Source: Lachnospiraceae bacterium (GTDB taxonomy: Bacteria; Bacillota; Clostridia; Lachnospirales; Lachnospiraceae). From it: a DNA stretch of 64,000 bases. Below the pieces are notes generated by a model. It ran no database searches and was not told the origin of the DNA. It saw only the letters and a list, made by a program, of their open reading frames with translations. The position numbers were made by a program, and so were the translations under genes. Location: positions 62,001 through 126,000 of the forward strand of contig VSOB01000001.1 in the NCBI GenBank assembly GCA_009774625.1, read 5' to 3'. Of the stretch, positions 54,450-63,400 are shown in pieces; the stretch's first letter is position 1; each line of letters starts with the position of its first letter.

Positions 54450-55451
54450 TTAAACAGAATCTTCCAAACCATACTTCAATATCCTGTCATACCGTTCCAG
54501 TCTGTCCGGATATTCCCGGTTTGTACTGCAATATTCCTTTTCATATTGCCTCATAAGTCTCTGGCATCTTTCCAATACTTCCACATTGTTCTGCCCATAA
54601 GCCATCTCTGCCAGATTGCTGCTGTGATATGCCAGAAAACGCTTGATCCACGGCAGGATATCTCTGCATCCTCCCTCCATATTCATATACGTTATCATAC
54701 GTTTGTACGCCAGCAGCCAGTCCTCTCTCCGTTTCAGATCCTGGGTATGACATCCTGAAGCATCCCTTTGAATATAATGATAAAAGGCCTTGTCGATATA
54801 AAACGCAGACCGGGTACGCAGCGCCAGTTTTGCCAGATACAGTACATCTCCGCCCAAAACCAGATCTTCATCAAACAGCATCAACTCTTTATTTGGATCA
54901 TAAAACAATTCCCTGCGGTACAATTTATTCCACATATAGGCAAAGCCACGATAGTAATCTCTCTTATACAGATAATTCAGCAATTCTTCCCTGCCAAACA
55001 CTTCCTGCGAAACCGGCCTTTGATTGATTGTTTTAATACTTTCCTTTTCCGTATCATAATACCATGTGGAAGCAATCAGATCTGCTCCTGTAACCAGCGC
55101 TGCAGACACAAGCTCTTCATACATAGCAGGCTCTATCCAGTCATCACAATCCATAAAACCCACATACCTGCCTGTCATCATCTGCAGGCCCCGGTTTCTT
55201 GCATTGCTCTCTCCTCCGTTTTTCTGATGGACTGCCTTTATCCTGCCGTCCCTTTCCGCATACTCATCCAGAATCCGTCCCGAACCGTCTGTAGAGCCAT
55301 CATCAATACAGATAATTTCCAAATTGGTATAGGTTTGTCCCAGTATACTGTCCAGGCACTTCGCCAGATAATCCTTTGTATTATAAACAGGCAAAATAAC
55401 AGATATCCTGGGATCGTTGTTTGCATGTACCATTTTACTTTGCTCCACCAT
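54450..55451 (-). CDS. GT2 family glycosyltransferase
   Basis: 333 residues. It has a canonical GT-A domain: ISVILPVYNTKDYLAKCLDS, CIDDGSTDGSG, and metal motif FMDCDDW (near residue 104). The C-terminal half is helical and lacks the Rossmann-like module of the downstream genes. AGAGG lies 5 bases before the ATG at 55451. It follows the TagF-like polymerase gene, with a 59-base AT-rich gap containing only a weak promoter-like match. Donor unknown. Confidence 0.9.
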   Translation of the reverse strand: MVEQSKMVHANNDPRISVILPVYNTKDYLAKCLDSILGQTYTNLEIICIDDGSTDGSGRILDEYAERDGRIKAVHQKNGGESNARNRGLQMMTGRYVGFMDCDDWIEPAMYEELVSAALVTGADLIASTWYYDTEKESIKTINQRPVSQEVFGREELLNYLYKRDYYRGFAYMWNKLYRRELFYDPNKELMLFDEDLVLGGDVLYLAKLALRTRSAFYIDKAFYHYIQRDASGCHTQDLKRREDWLLAYKRMITYMNMEGGCRDILPWIKRFLAYHSSNLAEMAYGQNNVEVLERCQRLMRQYEKEYCSTNREYPDRLERYDRILKYGLEDSV

Positions 55452-55510
55452 TCTAACCTCTTACCTAATATTATACAACTATTTATTGATATAATGAAAC
55501 CAAATCCGAC

Positions 55511-56731
55511 TCATTTTCCCATAATCAGCCGCGCAACCCGCTCACTGGCATGTCCGTCCTCAAAAATCCCGGCTCTCCTGATAAAGTCGTCCACCTGATC
55601 CCTGTATTTTTGTTCATCAAACTGCAGAATATTCTGTATCAGCCCATCATTATCAAGGGCTACGGGGAAAGGCAGTTTACGCATATCAAAGAACAGATCG
55701 CCTCTGTCAGCAATATACTCATCCAGATCATTCGCATAAATAAATCCTGGTTGTTTTATAAGGAGGCTCTCAAAAACAGCACTGGAATAATCAGTCAGAA
55801 ACGCATCCGAACCGGCTATGATTTCATTCATATCAGGCCGCTGGCTTACATCAATCAGGCGGTCTGATGCCTGACTGGTTTTCAGCCCCTCCATTTTCGC
55901 CGCAAGCTGAGGATGCAGGCGCAGAAACACATACCAAGTACCGTCAAACCGCTCCTCCAGAGCTGAAATCAGCCGTTTAAAATCAACAGTCGCTTCTTCT
56001 GAATTAACAGAGCGGTTTTTATTCTGACTGCCTCCCCGGAATGTGGGGGCATACAGCATGATCCTGGCCTCCTGCGGGATTCCATATTCCTGCCGCATCT
56101 CCTGGTGCTTTTCTTCCTGGGCATGGAACAGCACATCGCACCTGGGTGTACCGGTCCTGATGATCTCCCCGTCATAGATCAGTCCTTTCCGGTACATATG
56201 CTCACACCAGTCCGAACCGGTCAGCACATAATCAATCAGACGGGAATCATATGCGCTGACAAGATAAGCCATTTTCGGAAACAGACTTCCTCTGTATGTT
56301 CCGATCGGTTTAATACAGATCGTCGCATGCCAGGTCTGGATATAGCATTGCTTTTTTCTCTTTCTTGTGCCATAAAACGTTCTGGTATTGCTGACCCAGA
56401 CAGAAGCTGTAGACAGATGATAGGCCCGGCTCCAAAGTGTACTCTTTACTTTTTCTATCTCCGTAGGAAATTCTTTGCTCAAATCATTCAGCAGCCAGAC
56501 GATCCTTTTCTTTGTCTTTCCTTCCCGATTTCTTTTCAAAATCTCCTCTGCCACATATTTGGGGCTGCATCCATATCCTCCGCCGCCCTCGAAAGTCCAC
56601 ATAACGATCTTATCATTGTCGATCGGAAAAATCCGGCACATGTAATAAGCAAGACTGTGTATAAATGCTTTGAGCTTTCTCTTTCCAATATAGATCGTTT
56701 CCGACAAATCACTTTTCTGATTGTATCCCAT
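55511..56731 (-). CDS. CDP-glycerol:poly(glycerophosphate) transferase family (TagB/TagF-like)
   Basis: 406 residues, the size of a single TagB/TagF catalytic unit. Family landmarks are YIQTWHAT, RTGTPRCD, LYAPTFRGG, VFLRLHPQ and FLTDYSSAVFES, which form the CDP-alcohol site. A short hydrophobic stretch near residue 30 may aid membrane association. Such enzymes add or polymerise glycerol- or ribitol-phosphate on a lipid-linked primer. It is encoded between the CDP-polyol biosynthesis genes (56746 onward) and a GT2 gene, so its donor may be the novel CDP-polyol proposed there. Confidence 0.9.
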   Translation of the reverse strand: MGYNQKSDLSETIYIGKRKLKAFIHSLAYYMCRIFPIDNDKIVMWTFEGGGGYGCSPKYVAEEILKRNREGKTKKRIVWLLNDLSKEFPTEIEKVKSTLWSRAYHLSTASVWVSNTRTFYGTRKRKKQCYIQTWHATICIKPIGTYRGSLFPKMAYLVSAYDSRLIDYVLTGSDWCEHMYRKGLIYDGEIIRTGTPRCDVLFHAQEEKHQEMRQEYGIPQEARIMLYAPTFRGGSQNKNRSVNSEEATVDFKRLISALEERFDGTWYVFLRLHPQLAAKMEGLKTSQASDRLIDVSQRPDMNEIIAGSDAFLTDYSSAVFESLLIKQPGFIYANDLDEYIADRGDLFFDMRKLPFPVALDNDGLIQNILQFDEQKYRDQVDDFIRRAGIFEDGHASERVARLIMGK

Positions 56732-56745
56732 TTTCTGTTTTTCCT

Positions 56746-58626
56746 TTATTCAAATATAGTCGTCAGGCTCTCCGGCATACTGGCAACGGCCCGCTCATAA
56801 TCCTCCATAAAGTCAATCTCAGCCCAGAAAGCCCCGTCTGTGGAAACCGCTTTGACTTCAAACGCTTCTTCGTCCAGCAGTCTCTGCACAGCACTTTCAA
56901 AATAAGCAGTAAATTCTTTTTCTTCCATCAACTGTCTGGTCTTTTCCTGCAGGGCCGGGATCACTTCTTTCCGGAAAGAGGCCATACCGATAAATTCCCC
57001 GTCAGCCGCCTCCGGAGGCATCTGCTTGGTAATCTGCACGATTCTGCCATCCTCACTTCTGACCTTCATGGCTTCCTCGTCACACTTCCCATATGCTACC
57101 GGAAGCGTCACATCCGCATCCATGCACAGCAGCTTTTCAAACACTGACGGTTCACACAGTGTATCCGCATGCAGATAAATAAAATCTTCGGACAGGGATT
57201 CCATTCCCATATAGAAAGAACCAAGTACGTTTACCATCTCATAAAACGGATTGTATACAAGCTGTACATGAGGCATATCTTTTGTCAATTCTGCAAACGC
57301 CTCAGACCGATATCCGGTTACAATAAAGATTTCATCTATCCCGTATTTTTCCAAAAGCCTCAGATTATATTCGATCAGCTTTTTCCCTCTGATTTCCGCA
57401 AATGATTTGGGATTGCCTCCGGTCAGGCTGCCCAATCGGCTGCCTTTTCCGGCCGCCATAATGATAGCCTGCATTTTTTTCTTCTGCCAGGCCGATTCAT
57501 ACAGATCCCTTATAATATGCGGTCCTCCGGCAGACGGGTCATTTTGAATATTTCCTGTTACTTCCGAAGCCATCACAGCCAGCTCTGCTCTGTCCACTCC
57601 CAGCTCCTGCAGAGATGCCGGCAATTTCAACCGGCGGATAAACCGGTAAATCACCTGTTGGCAGGCTTCTTTTCCCCTGACCTGCCTGCCGCTTAAAAGA
57701 CCCAGCAGCTTTTCGATCTCAGCAGACGCCCAGGGATAGACACAGCCAATCCATGCAGGAAACAGAGCTGCAAGCCCCGCCCCATGACTGGTATCCGTAT
57801 GTGCACCCAGAGGATACTGCAGACGATGGGGCAGACAGGTACTGGCATTTCCCAGATTAATTCCCATCAGCATACTGGCAAAACTCATCTTTTCTCTGGC
57901 CTCTCCATCCTGTAGGTTTTCCGCCAGCACAGGAAGATACTTTCCCGTAATCTGCACTGCATATTCCGACAGCATCCTGGTATAAGGGGATGACGCTTTG
58001 GAAACATAACTTTCTATTGCATGAGCCAGCACATCAAAACCCGTTTCCATTGTAACAGAGAAAGGGACCGACTCAGTAAACAGAGAATCTACAATGGCAA
58101 TCTGAGGATACAGGGCTTTCCCTCTGATCCCACCTTTTACCTGCCGCTGCTCATCCGTAATAATAGCCGCTTTGCTCAGCTCACTTCCGGTTCCGGCTGT
58201 GGTAGGAATGGCAATCACCGGCAGTGTGCCTTTCCCCGGTTCTCTGCCCTGATCAAAACAATCGCCAATATCCTCCACCATCCCGATACCGGCGGCAATC
58301 GCCTTTGCAGCATCCATTGCACTGCCGCCGCCAAAGCCGATGATGCTCTCCACACCTTCCGTTTTGCCCAGGCAGATCCCTCTTCTGACTTCCGAAAGTC
58401 TTGGATTGGCACTGATTTCGTCAAATATGATTACTTTTTTTACTTTTTCAAATGCTTCTGTCTGCTCCTGCAGCCGAGCCACATAGCCCAGACGAATCAG
58501 AGTTCTTCCCGTTGTTACAATCATAACAGTACCCTGTAACAGGCTCTCCGATTGCTTTAATGCATCCTTCCATATATCTCTTCCATAATAAATTTTTGTT
58601 GGGATATTTAATTGATATTCTTTCAT
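56746..58626 (-). CDS. Fusion: iron-containing alcohol dehydrogenase + nucleotidyltransferase
   Basis: 626 residues. Residues 1 to about 383 are a group III Fe-ADH: GFGGGSAMDAAKAIA (NAD loop), PTTAGTGSE, and the metal ligands in FDVLAHAIES and HTDTSHGAGLAALF. Residues about 387-626 are a nucleotidyltransferase (MQAIIMAAGKGSRLGSLTGG, then NPKSFAEIRGKKL; FIYLHADTL; WAEIDFMEDYERA), close in type to LicC/PntC cytidylyltransferases. The two halves would reduce a carbonyl phosphate and then activate the resulting alcohol phosphate as CDP-alcohol, analogous to Bcs1 for CDP-ribitol but with different folds. Phosphonoacetaldehyde reduction is an alternative; no PEP mutase is visible. Confidence 0.88.
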   Translation of the reverse strand: MKEYQLNIPTKIYYGRDIWKDALKQSESLLQGTVMIVTTGRTLIRLGYVARLQEQTEAFEKVKKVIIFDEISANPRLSEVRRGICLGKTEGVESIIGFGGGSAMDAAKAIAAGIGMVEDIGDCFDQGREPGKGTLPVIAIPTTAGTGSELSKAAIITDEQRQVKGGIRGKALYPQIAIVDSLFTESVPFSVTMETGFDVLAHAIESYVSKASSPYTRMLSEYAVQITGKYLPVLAENLQDGEAREKMSFASMLMGINLGNASTCLPHRLQYPLGAHTDTSHGAGLAALFPAWIGCVYPWASAEIEKLLGLLSGRQVRGKEACQQVIYRFIRRLKLPASLQELGVDRAELAVMASEVTGNIQNDPSAGGPHIIRDLYESAWQKKKMQAIIMAAGKGSRLGSLTGGNPKSFAEIRGKKLIEYNLRLLEKYGIDEIFIVTGYRSEAFAELTKDMPHVQLVYNPFYEMVNVLGSFYMGMESLSEDFIYLHADTLCEPSVFEKLLCMDADVTLPVAYGKCDEEAMKVRSEDGRIVQITKQMPPEAADGEFIGMASFRKEVIPALQEKTRQLMEEKEFTAYFESAVQRLLDEEAFEVKAVSTDGAFWAEIDFMEDYERAVASMPESLTTIFE

Positions 58627-58639
58627 AGCCGCCCACCTG

Positions 58640-60172
58640 TCAAAGATTTTCTATTTTCGTCTTTCCTCTTCCTCCCAACTGCTCCATTAATTTCATTCGC
58701 TTGGGAAACAGAGGTTTTAATGTATTATAGGTTTCTTTGTATAGCTGGTACAACTCCTGATATTGTTTATGATTCCTTTCATCTGGATGGATCACCATCC
58801 TGATCCTGACAAACTGCCGGGCCGCTTCCTGCAACGTTCCAAAAACACCCTGACCATAAAATGCCATCATAGCCGCGCCGGTTGCCGTAGTTTCAAATTC
58901 TGACAGGACTTTTATTTCCTTTCCCGTAATATCTGCCTTAAGCTGAGAGATCAGATTCAGCCGGGCCAGCCCTCCGGACAGACGAATCGAGTTCACCTCC
59001 AGCCCGGTTTCTTCGATTGCTGCGATCATATCAACGTCAATAAAACCGGTACTTTCAAAAACTGCCCGTGTCATTTCCTTTCTGGTATGCATTCTCTCCA
59101 GACCGAAAAAAACGCCTCTGGCATTACTGTCCCATACAGGCGCCCGTTCTCCCAATAAATAAGGTAGGAAAATCACCCCTCCCTCGCCCATACACGCGTC
59201 CCCTGCATCCTTTTCCATCAGCTCATAGGGCAGCGCTTCATTCTGATAGTAGCACTGCTTGACCCATTCGATCAACCCGCCGCCCAGATTGTTGGAGCCT
59301 CCCACAATATGCATATTGCCTTCCTTCCAGGCCAGTTGATCAATCTTATTTCCGGGAGTTTTCACTTTTCTCCCCGATATGGTACGGAACACAGTAACAG
59401 TACCGGATACGTCGCTGGCCTCTCCCTCCTGCGCCACACCGCTTCCGATAAAAGAACAAATGGCATCATATGTGGTAATTATCACCTTTGTCTGTGCGGA
59501 AAGTCCTGTTGCCTGACAGACTTCCGCCAATACATTTCCCACACAGGTACCGGGAGCTGCCACCTCAGGCAGCATCTCTTCCGGAATCCCCAGTTCTGCC
59601 AGCAGCTTCGACGGGTAGTTCTGCAAAGTTTCATCATAATACCACTTGTGAGCATTCATATAATCGGTGACAAAGCATCCTGTCAGTCTGGCAATCAGAT
59701 AATCATTGGGCGAAAGAAACCGGCAGGTCTTTTCAAACACCTCTTTTTGATTGTCCCGCACCCACAAAGCCTTTGGAAGCATCAGATAAGGTTCCGCACC
59801 CAGCCCGGACGTTTCCTTTACCTTTTGGAAATTCGCGGCCTGTTCCAGTATCCTGCTTTCTTTTACCGCCCGCTTATCCGACACCATCATACAGGGCGTC
59901 AGTGCCTTCCCGTTTTGATCCACACACAGCAGACAGGAAGAAGAGGCTGTCACCGTAATATAATCGATCGGAATACCGCCTGCATCCATTACAGTTTCCC
60001 GAATCACCCGGCATGCCTTTTCCCACCATTCCTCCGGCGACTGGGTCACAGTCCCGCCTGCCAGTAAAGTTCCAATAGGAATCGCCGCCGAAGCAAGTTT
60101 ATTTCCCTCTTCATCAAAAATCATACTCCGGATACTTTTCATCCCCATATTCAAAACCAGAATCGTTTTCAA
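58640..60172 (-). CDS. FGGY-family carbohydrate kinase
   Basis: 510 residues, the FGGY length. The first phosphate loop is unusual: VLNMGMKSIRSMIFD instead of the typical VLDxGTTSxR form (Asp to Asn, GTT to GMK). The catalytic-base region MVSDKRAVKES, LLGERAPVWDSNARG and the second-domain loop IRLSGGLARLNLISQLKAD are conserved. The only start preserving the first strand is TTG at 60172, since a stop codon lies just before it; GGAG is 14 bases away. Substrate is likely a ketose or polyol whose phosphate feeds the aldolase or dehydrogenase next to it. Confidence 0.86.
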   Translation of the reverse strand: MKTILVLNMGMKSIRSMIFDEEGNKLASAAIPIGTLLAGGTVTQSPEEWWEKACRVIRETVMDAGGIPIDYITVTASSSCLLCVDQNGKALTPCMMVSDKRAVKESRILEQAANFQKVKETSGLGAEPYLMLPKALWVRDNQKEVFEKTCRFLSPNDYLIARLTGCFVTDYMNAHKWYYDETLQNYPSKLLAELGIPEEMLPEVAAPGTCVGNVLAEVCQATGLSAQTKVIITTYDAICSFIGSGVAQEGEASDVSGTVTVFRTISGRKVKTPGNKIDQLAWKEGNMHIVGGSNNLGGGLIEWVKQCYYQNEALPYELMEKDAGDACMGEGGVIFLPYLLGERAPVWDSNARGVFFGLERMHTRKEMTRAVFESTGFIDVDMIAAIEETGLEVNSIRLSGGLARLNLISQLKADITGKEIKVLSEFETTATGAAMMAFYGQGVFGTLQEAARQFVRIRMVIHPDERNHKQYQELYQLYKETYNTLKPLFPKRMKLMEQLGGRGKTKIENL

Positions 60173-60177
60173 TTATT

Positions 60178-61002
60178 TCACACTTTCTCCAATAAGTTCA
60201 GCTTATGGACTGCCATATCTTCTATTGTCTCATGTATCATATCTGTCATACGTAAAGGGTCAAATCCGGATTTTTCCATATATCCGTTTTGGATGCCGGT
60301 TTCAATCCCCTGTCTGTATGCCTGTTTCACATCTGTGGAAATATTGATCTTTCGGATGTTTCCACAGACCATAAGACGCTGCAATGTCCTATCGCTAAGA
60401 CCGGTTCCACCATGCACTACCAATGGCACCCCTGTAAGAGGTGAAATACGTTCTATCAAATCAAAATGCAGTTTGGGTACCCTGCCGTATAATCCATGTG
60501 CTGTCCCCATTGCCACTGCCAGCATGTCCACATCCGTATTTCGGAGAAATTCCAACACATCCTCCAGCCTGGCAACCCCTGCCTGCGCTGCTTCTATTCC
60601 ATCCTCCACACCGCCGATTTGTCCCACTTCCGCTTCTGTCAAAATTCCTTTTCCTTTTGTCATGCCGCAAACTTCATTGGTCAGTCTGATATTCTCTTCC
60701 AAAGGCCGATCTGAACCATCAATCATAACAGAATCCCAGCCGCAGGCTACGGCTTCCTGTATCGGCCCGATCTGCCTGCAATGATCCAGATGCAGATAGG
60801 CCTGAACCTTCTTTTTTTCACCATAATCCGTAACAAAAAAACGAAGCGCCTCCCGATCAAGCCGCGAAAATGCCTTCATAGAAGTCTGCAAAATCACGGC
60901 ATGCCCCGTTTTCCCGGCAGCATCCATAATCGCTTTGGCAGATTCTATACTCCATATATTAAATGCAAAAAATGGTTCTCTGTTGAGGTTTATATATTTC
61001 AT
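60178..61002 (-). CDS. Class II fructose/tagatose-bisphosphate aldolase family protein
   Basis: 274 residues. Zinc-site and substrate motifs are visible: YLHLDHC (about 88-94), SVMIDGSDRPLEENIRLT, LTEAEVGQIGG, AMGTAHGLY, LVVHGGTGLSD and NISTD. It is slightly shorter than glycolytic FBA and closer to GatY/KbaY/IolJ-like enzymes. It performs reversible aldol cleavage of a ketose phosphate with DHAP as one product. GGAG lies 7 bases before the ATG. The kinase gene begins 5 bases after its stop, so they form one pathway with the dehydrogenase-nucleotidyltransferase, most likely making a polyol phosphate for the surface polymer rather than for catabolism. Confidence 0.9.
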   Translation of the reverse strand: MKYINLNREPFFAFNIWSIESAKAIMDAAGKTGHAVILQTSMKAFSRLDREALRFFVTDYGEKKKVQAYLHLDHCRQIGPIQEAVACGWDSVMIDGSDRPLEENIRLTNEVCGMTKGKGILTEAEVGQIGGVEDGIEAAQAGVARLEDVLEFLRNTDVDMLAVAMGTAHGLYGRVPKLHFDLIERISPLTGVPLVVHGGTGLSDRTLQRLMVCGNIRKINISTDVKQAYRQGIETGIQNGYMEKSGFDPLRMTDMIHETIEDMAVHKLNLLEKV

Positions 61003-61026
61003 GAGCTTTCTCCGTTCTGCATTTTC

Positions 61027-61602
61027 TCATGTAATTTTACGAATCAAAGGATTGGGCGGGACTTCTTTTTGTATATAGTAATATTTTCCTCTGAATTTAT
61101 AAGGTTTATTTGCCAACGCATCATCCGTTAACAAAGAGTCCCGATTTTTCAGCCTGGCGCGGATTTCCATATATTTATCATAATTTCCAAGCTCCACTGC
61201 ACGCTTATATGCAGTCGTAACTAAGTAAAGAAAAATTTTCCGGTATTTAAATCTGTCATTTAAAAAGATATCTGAAAAATCTTTCTGCATAAACTGATTG
61301 ACAACCGTATCAAATTTTTCCCTGATCGCTTTTGAACTGCCCGGACTGGAAATACCTTTCAACTCAAGTATATATAAGACATACCATCCACAACTGCAAT
61401 CCACAGATACAATAAAATCCACGGCTTTTGGTGTTACCTTCCGATGTTGTCCTCTATAATAATCGTCCACCTTAATTCCTATATATTCGGAAGGCAACAG
61501 CTTTGAATCTGTATTTATACTTACTCCTGCATCTTCAATATTACGTTGCAGGTACTTCTTCAGTTTCGTTTCCTCTTCTATCATCTGTATCATTTGAATC
61601 AC
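61027..61602 (-). CDS. Putative PD-(D/E)xK nuclease-like effector of a three-gene module
   Basis: 191 residues that I do not recognise as a named family. Residues 59-83 contain KAVDFIVSVD followed by YILELKG, matching the D...E-x-K core (Asp62 or Asp68, Glu80, Lys82) of the PD-(D/E)xK nuclease fold. The rest is mixed alpha/beta with a basic C-terminus. The likely start is GTG 61602 with AGGAG 4 bases upstream; it overlaps the ATPase gene by 62 bases, so the two are translationally coupled. The stop is 25 bases before the aldolase start. Probably the effector partner of the ATPase; an unrelated fold sharing the motif by chance is possible. Confidence 0.62.
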   Translation of the reverse strand: MIQMIQMIEEETKLKKYLQRNIEDAGVSINTDSKLLPSEYIGIKVDDYYRGQHRKVTPKAVDFIVSVDCSCGWYVLYILELKGISSPGSSKAIREKFDTVVNQFMQKDFSDIFLNDRFKYRKIFLYLVTTAYKRAVELGNYDKYMEIRARLKNRDSLLTDDALANKPYKFRGKYYYIQKEVPPNPLIRKIT

Positions 61603-63016
61603 AGCTCTCCTGTATCAGCTTTTCAATCAATTCTTCTCTTTCTTCCAGAAGTTTACCGGATACATCAGCAAAATTCTCATCATCTGCGCCAAATTCATCT
61701 ACTTCCAGAAAAACAGAAATACTTTTATTTTTCTTTCTATATACCAATATAGGGCTATAACTATCCTGTGTCAGTTTTTTTTCCAATATAAGATTATTGA
61801 GCTGGTTAAAAATATAATTACTATGAGAAGCAAGCACCAGTATAACATTATGATTGGATAATTCTGCAAATGCTTTTATCAATGCAATCTGATTCTGTGG
61901 ATGAAGATGTGCCTCAGGTTCTTCAATAAATATAATAGAAGCTGGTTTTACGCTGTTTCCAACATATCTCCGTACCCAAGGACTTACGTTGTTCGAAACA
62001 ATATATTTAAGAAAGGCTGTTATTGGTGATATTTCTGACACCATAGAAGAAGTATCCCGCATCTCCATTTGCAGATCAGTATGGTATGGTTTATAAATAA
62101 TAGCTTTACTTTTTTTGTTGTAAGCCACCTCGCCTTTTAAAATATTCTTTTCAATCGTTTCCGCTACTACCGCAAAATGCCCCTTGTTTGTTTCGTTTAT
62201 ATCTGATAACTGCATGTAATAATCAGAAACTGGTTCTGAAATACTAGGAATTTGTATCGTACCCTTTATATATGCCCTGTTTTGAGAAAGCTGTGCCAAT
62301 ATTGGCCCAAATGAATTCATACCTGTATAAATGCCAGAGCGGGAAGCCGGGAGAAAATAAACACTTTTAATCGTCCTCAACAATTCTCCTGAAAATTCTC
62401 TTCTCATTTTCCATAACTCTTCTTCTACCAACTGAATCGGAGCATTTACATGACTTTCATACACATAAATGTCAAATTGCTCTTTTCCGTTCCTGGATTT
62501 ATGAAATCCAGACAATGCCTTTCGCAATCTGACAGGCTTTCTATCCATAAAAAGCTCGGCTTTTTCTTCCCCAAACTCCATACTGAATGTAATTTGATTT
62601 CCTGATCTCAGCAAAATCTTAGGCTTGTCCTTTAGCATAATGTCAAAGGTTCCAAATGTATTCCGAAACGAATCCATTATTTCAGGAAATAATTCCTCAG
62701 CCATTCGTTTTGCACAAATCTCCTCCAGTTCACGGCTGATCAGCTGCACTGTTTTACTTTTGCTTCTTGCAAATTCCAAAACCAGTTCTTCTACAGGTGA
62801 TGTTTTCTTATTCCGTTCATCCCTGTAATACCAATAGTTTCTTATACTGCGAATGCTCCATTCTGAATACAAAATCAAGTATTTTAAGTATAGGTATACT
62901 ACCTGCATTGCATAAGATTTTCCAATATTATTTTCACCATAAGCAACTATCATAGATTTTGTAAAATCATACTCAAATTTTTCTACCGGACCCCAGTTTT
63001 CAATTTCAATTTTCAA
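61541..63016 (-). CDS. AAA15/21-type (OLD/ABC-like) ATPase of a candidate defence module
   Basis: 491 residues. Walker A is AYGENNIGKSYA (G27 to S34). Walker B with the following family motif is IIFIEEPEAHLHP (361-373), and the H-loop is LASHSN (395-400). SSMVSEIS (about 323-330) may be the signature region. Such stand-alone SMC/ABC-type ATPases pair with nucleases or other effectors in anti-phage systems (OLD/Gabija, Septu, PARIS, retron types). The C-terminus is acidic and lacks a TOPRIM domain, so it is not an OLD nuclease itself. It lies between the zinc-ribbon gene (9-base gap) and the nuclease-like gene. Confidence 0.85.
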   Translation of the reverse strand: MKIEIENWGPVEKFEYDFTKSMIVAYGENNIGKSYAMQVVYLYLKYLILYSEWSIRSIRNYWYYRDERNKKTSPVEELVLEFARSKSKTVQLISRELEEICAKRMAEELFPEIMDSFRNTFGTFDIMLKDKPKILLRSGNQITFSMEFGEEKAELFMDRKPVRLRKALSGFHKSRNGKEQFDIYVYESHVNAPIQLVEEELWKMRREFSGELLRTIKSVYFLPASRSGIYTGMNSFGPILAQLSQNRAYIKGTIQIPSISEPVSDYYMQLSDINETNKGHFAVVAETIEKNILKGEVAYNKKSKAIIYKPYHTDLQMEMRDTSSMVSEISPITAFLKYIVSNNVSPWVRRYVGNSVKPASIIFIEEPEAHLHPQNQIALIKAFAELSNHNVILVLASHSNYIFNQLNNLILEKKLTQDSYSPILVYRKKNKSISVFLEVDEFGADDENFADVSGKLLEEREELIEKLIQESCDSNDTDDRRGNETEEVPAT

Positions 63017-63025
63017 AATAATCTC

Positions 63026-63382
63026 CTACAAATCAAAAAATTCTATTGTTGGTTTCTCTATCTTACTCTTACCCAAAACAATATCTTTATCCCCGAACGC
63101 ATCTGCGTCCGCCCGGCACAACATGCCTTCCGGATACTCGTAAAAATGCAATCGGGCTCTTATATGATTTCCGCATGTTTGACAGATCAATTCTTCTTCA
63201 CTCTTATATTCGCTTTCTATTCCGGAGTTTTTTTCATTTGAATTTACAATATCCGGATCCCACTCAATAGAAAATGGGGTTCCACAGCTTCCGCAAATTC
63301 CTTTTGACTTACCTATCAATACCATATATGTCATTACTCCATTCCAAACATCCAAACAGTTATCATACATTTTACGTTCCAT
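63026..63382 (-). CDS. Small zinc-ribbon protein of the ATPase module
   Basis: 118 residues (or 99 if translation starts at ATG 63325, which has GGAG 9 bases upstream). Two CxxC pairs, CGSC (30-33) and CQTC (67-70), can bind one zinc ion. Between them lies an acidic, poorly structured loop, and after them a beta-rich tail. No family recognised. The ATG at 63382 lies only about 11 bases from the predicted transcript start, which is why the second start deserves mention. It is the first gene of the three-gene module and may be a sensor or adaptor. Confidence 0.65.
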   Translation of the reverse strand: MERKMYDNCLDVWNGVMTYMVLIGKSKGICGSCGTPFSIEWDPDIVNSNEKNSGIESEYKSEEELICQTCGNHIRARLHFYEYPEGMLCRADADAFGDKDIVLGKSKIEKPTIEFFDL

Positions 63383-63400
63383 TTTTATCCATATAGAATA

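Noticed and set aside
55470..55499. Possible promoter upstream of the GT2 gene (TATAAT at 55470-55475, TTTCAT at 55494-55499)
   Set aside because: The upstream hexamer is poor, the spacing is 18, and the gap is simply AT-rich; not distinguishable from chance.
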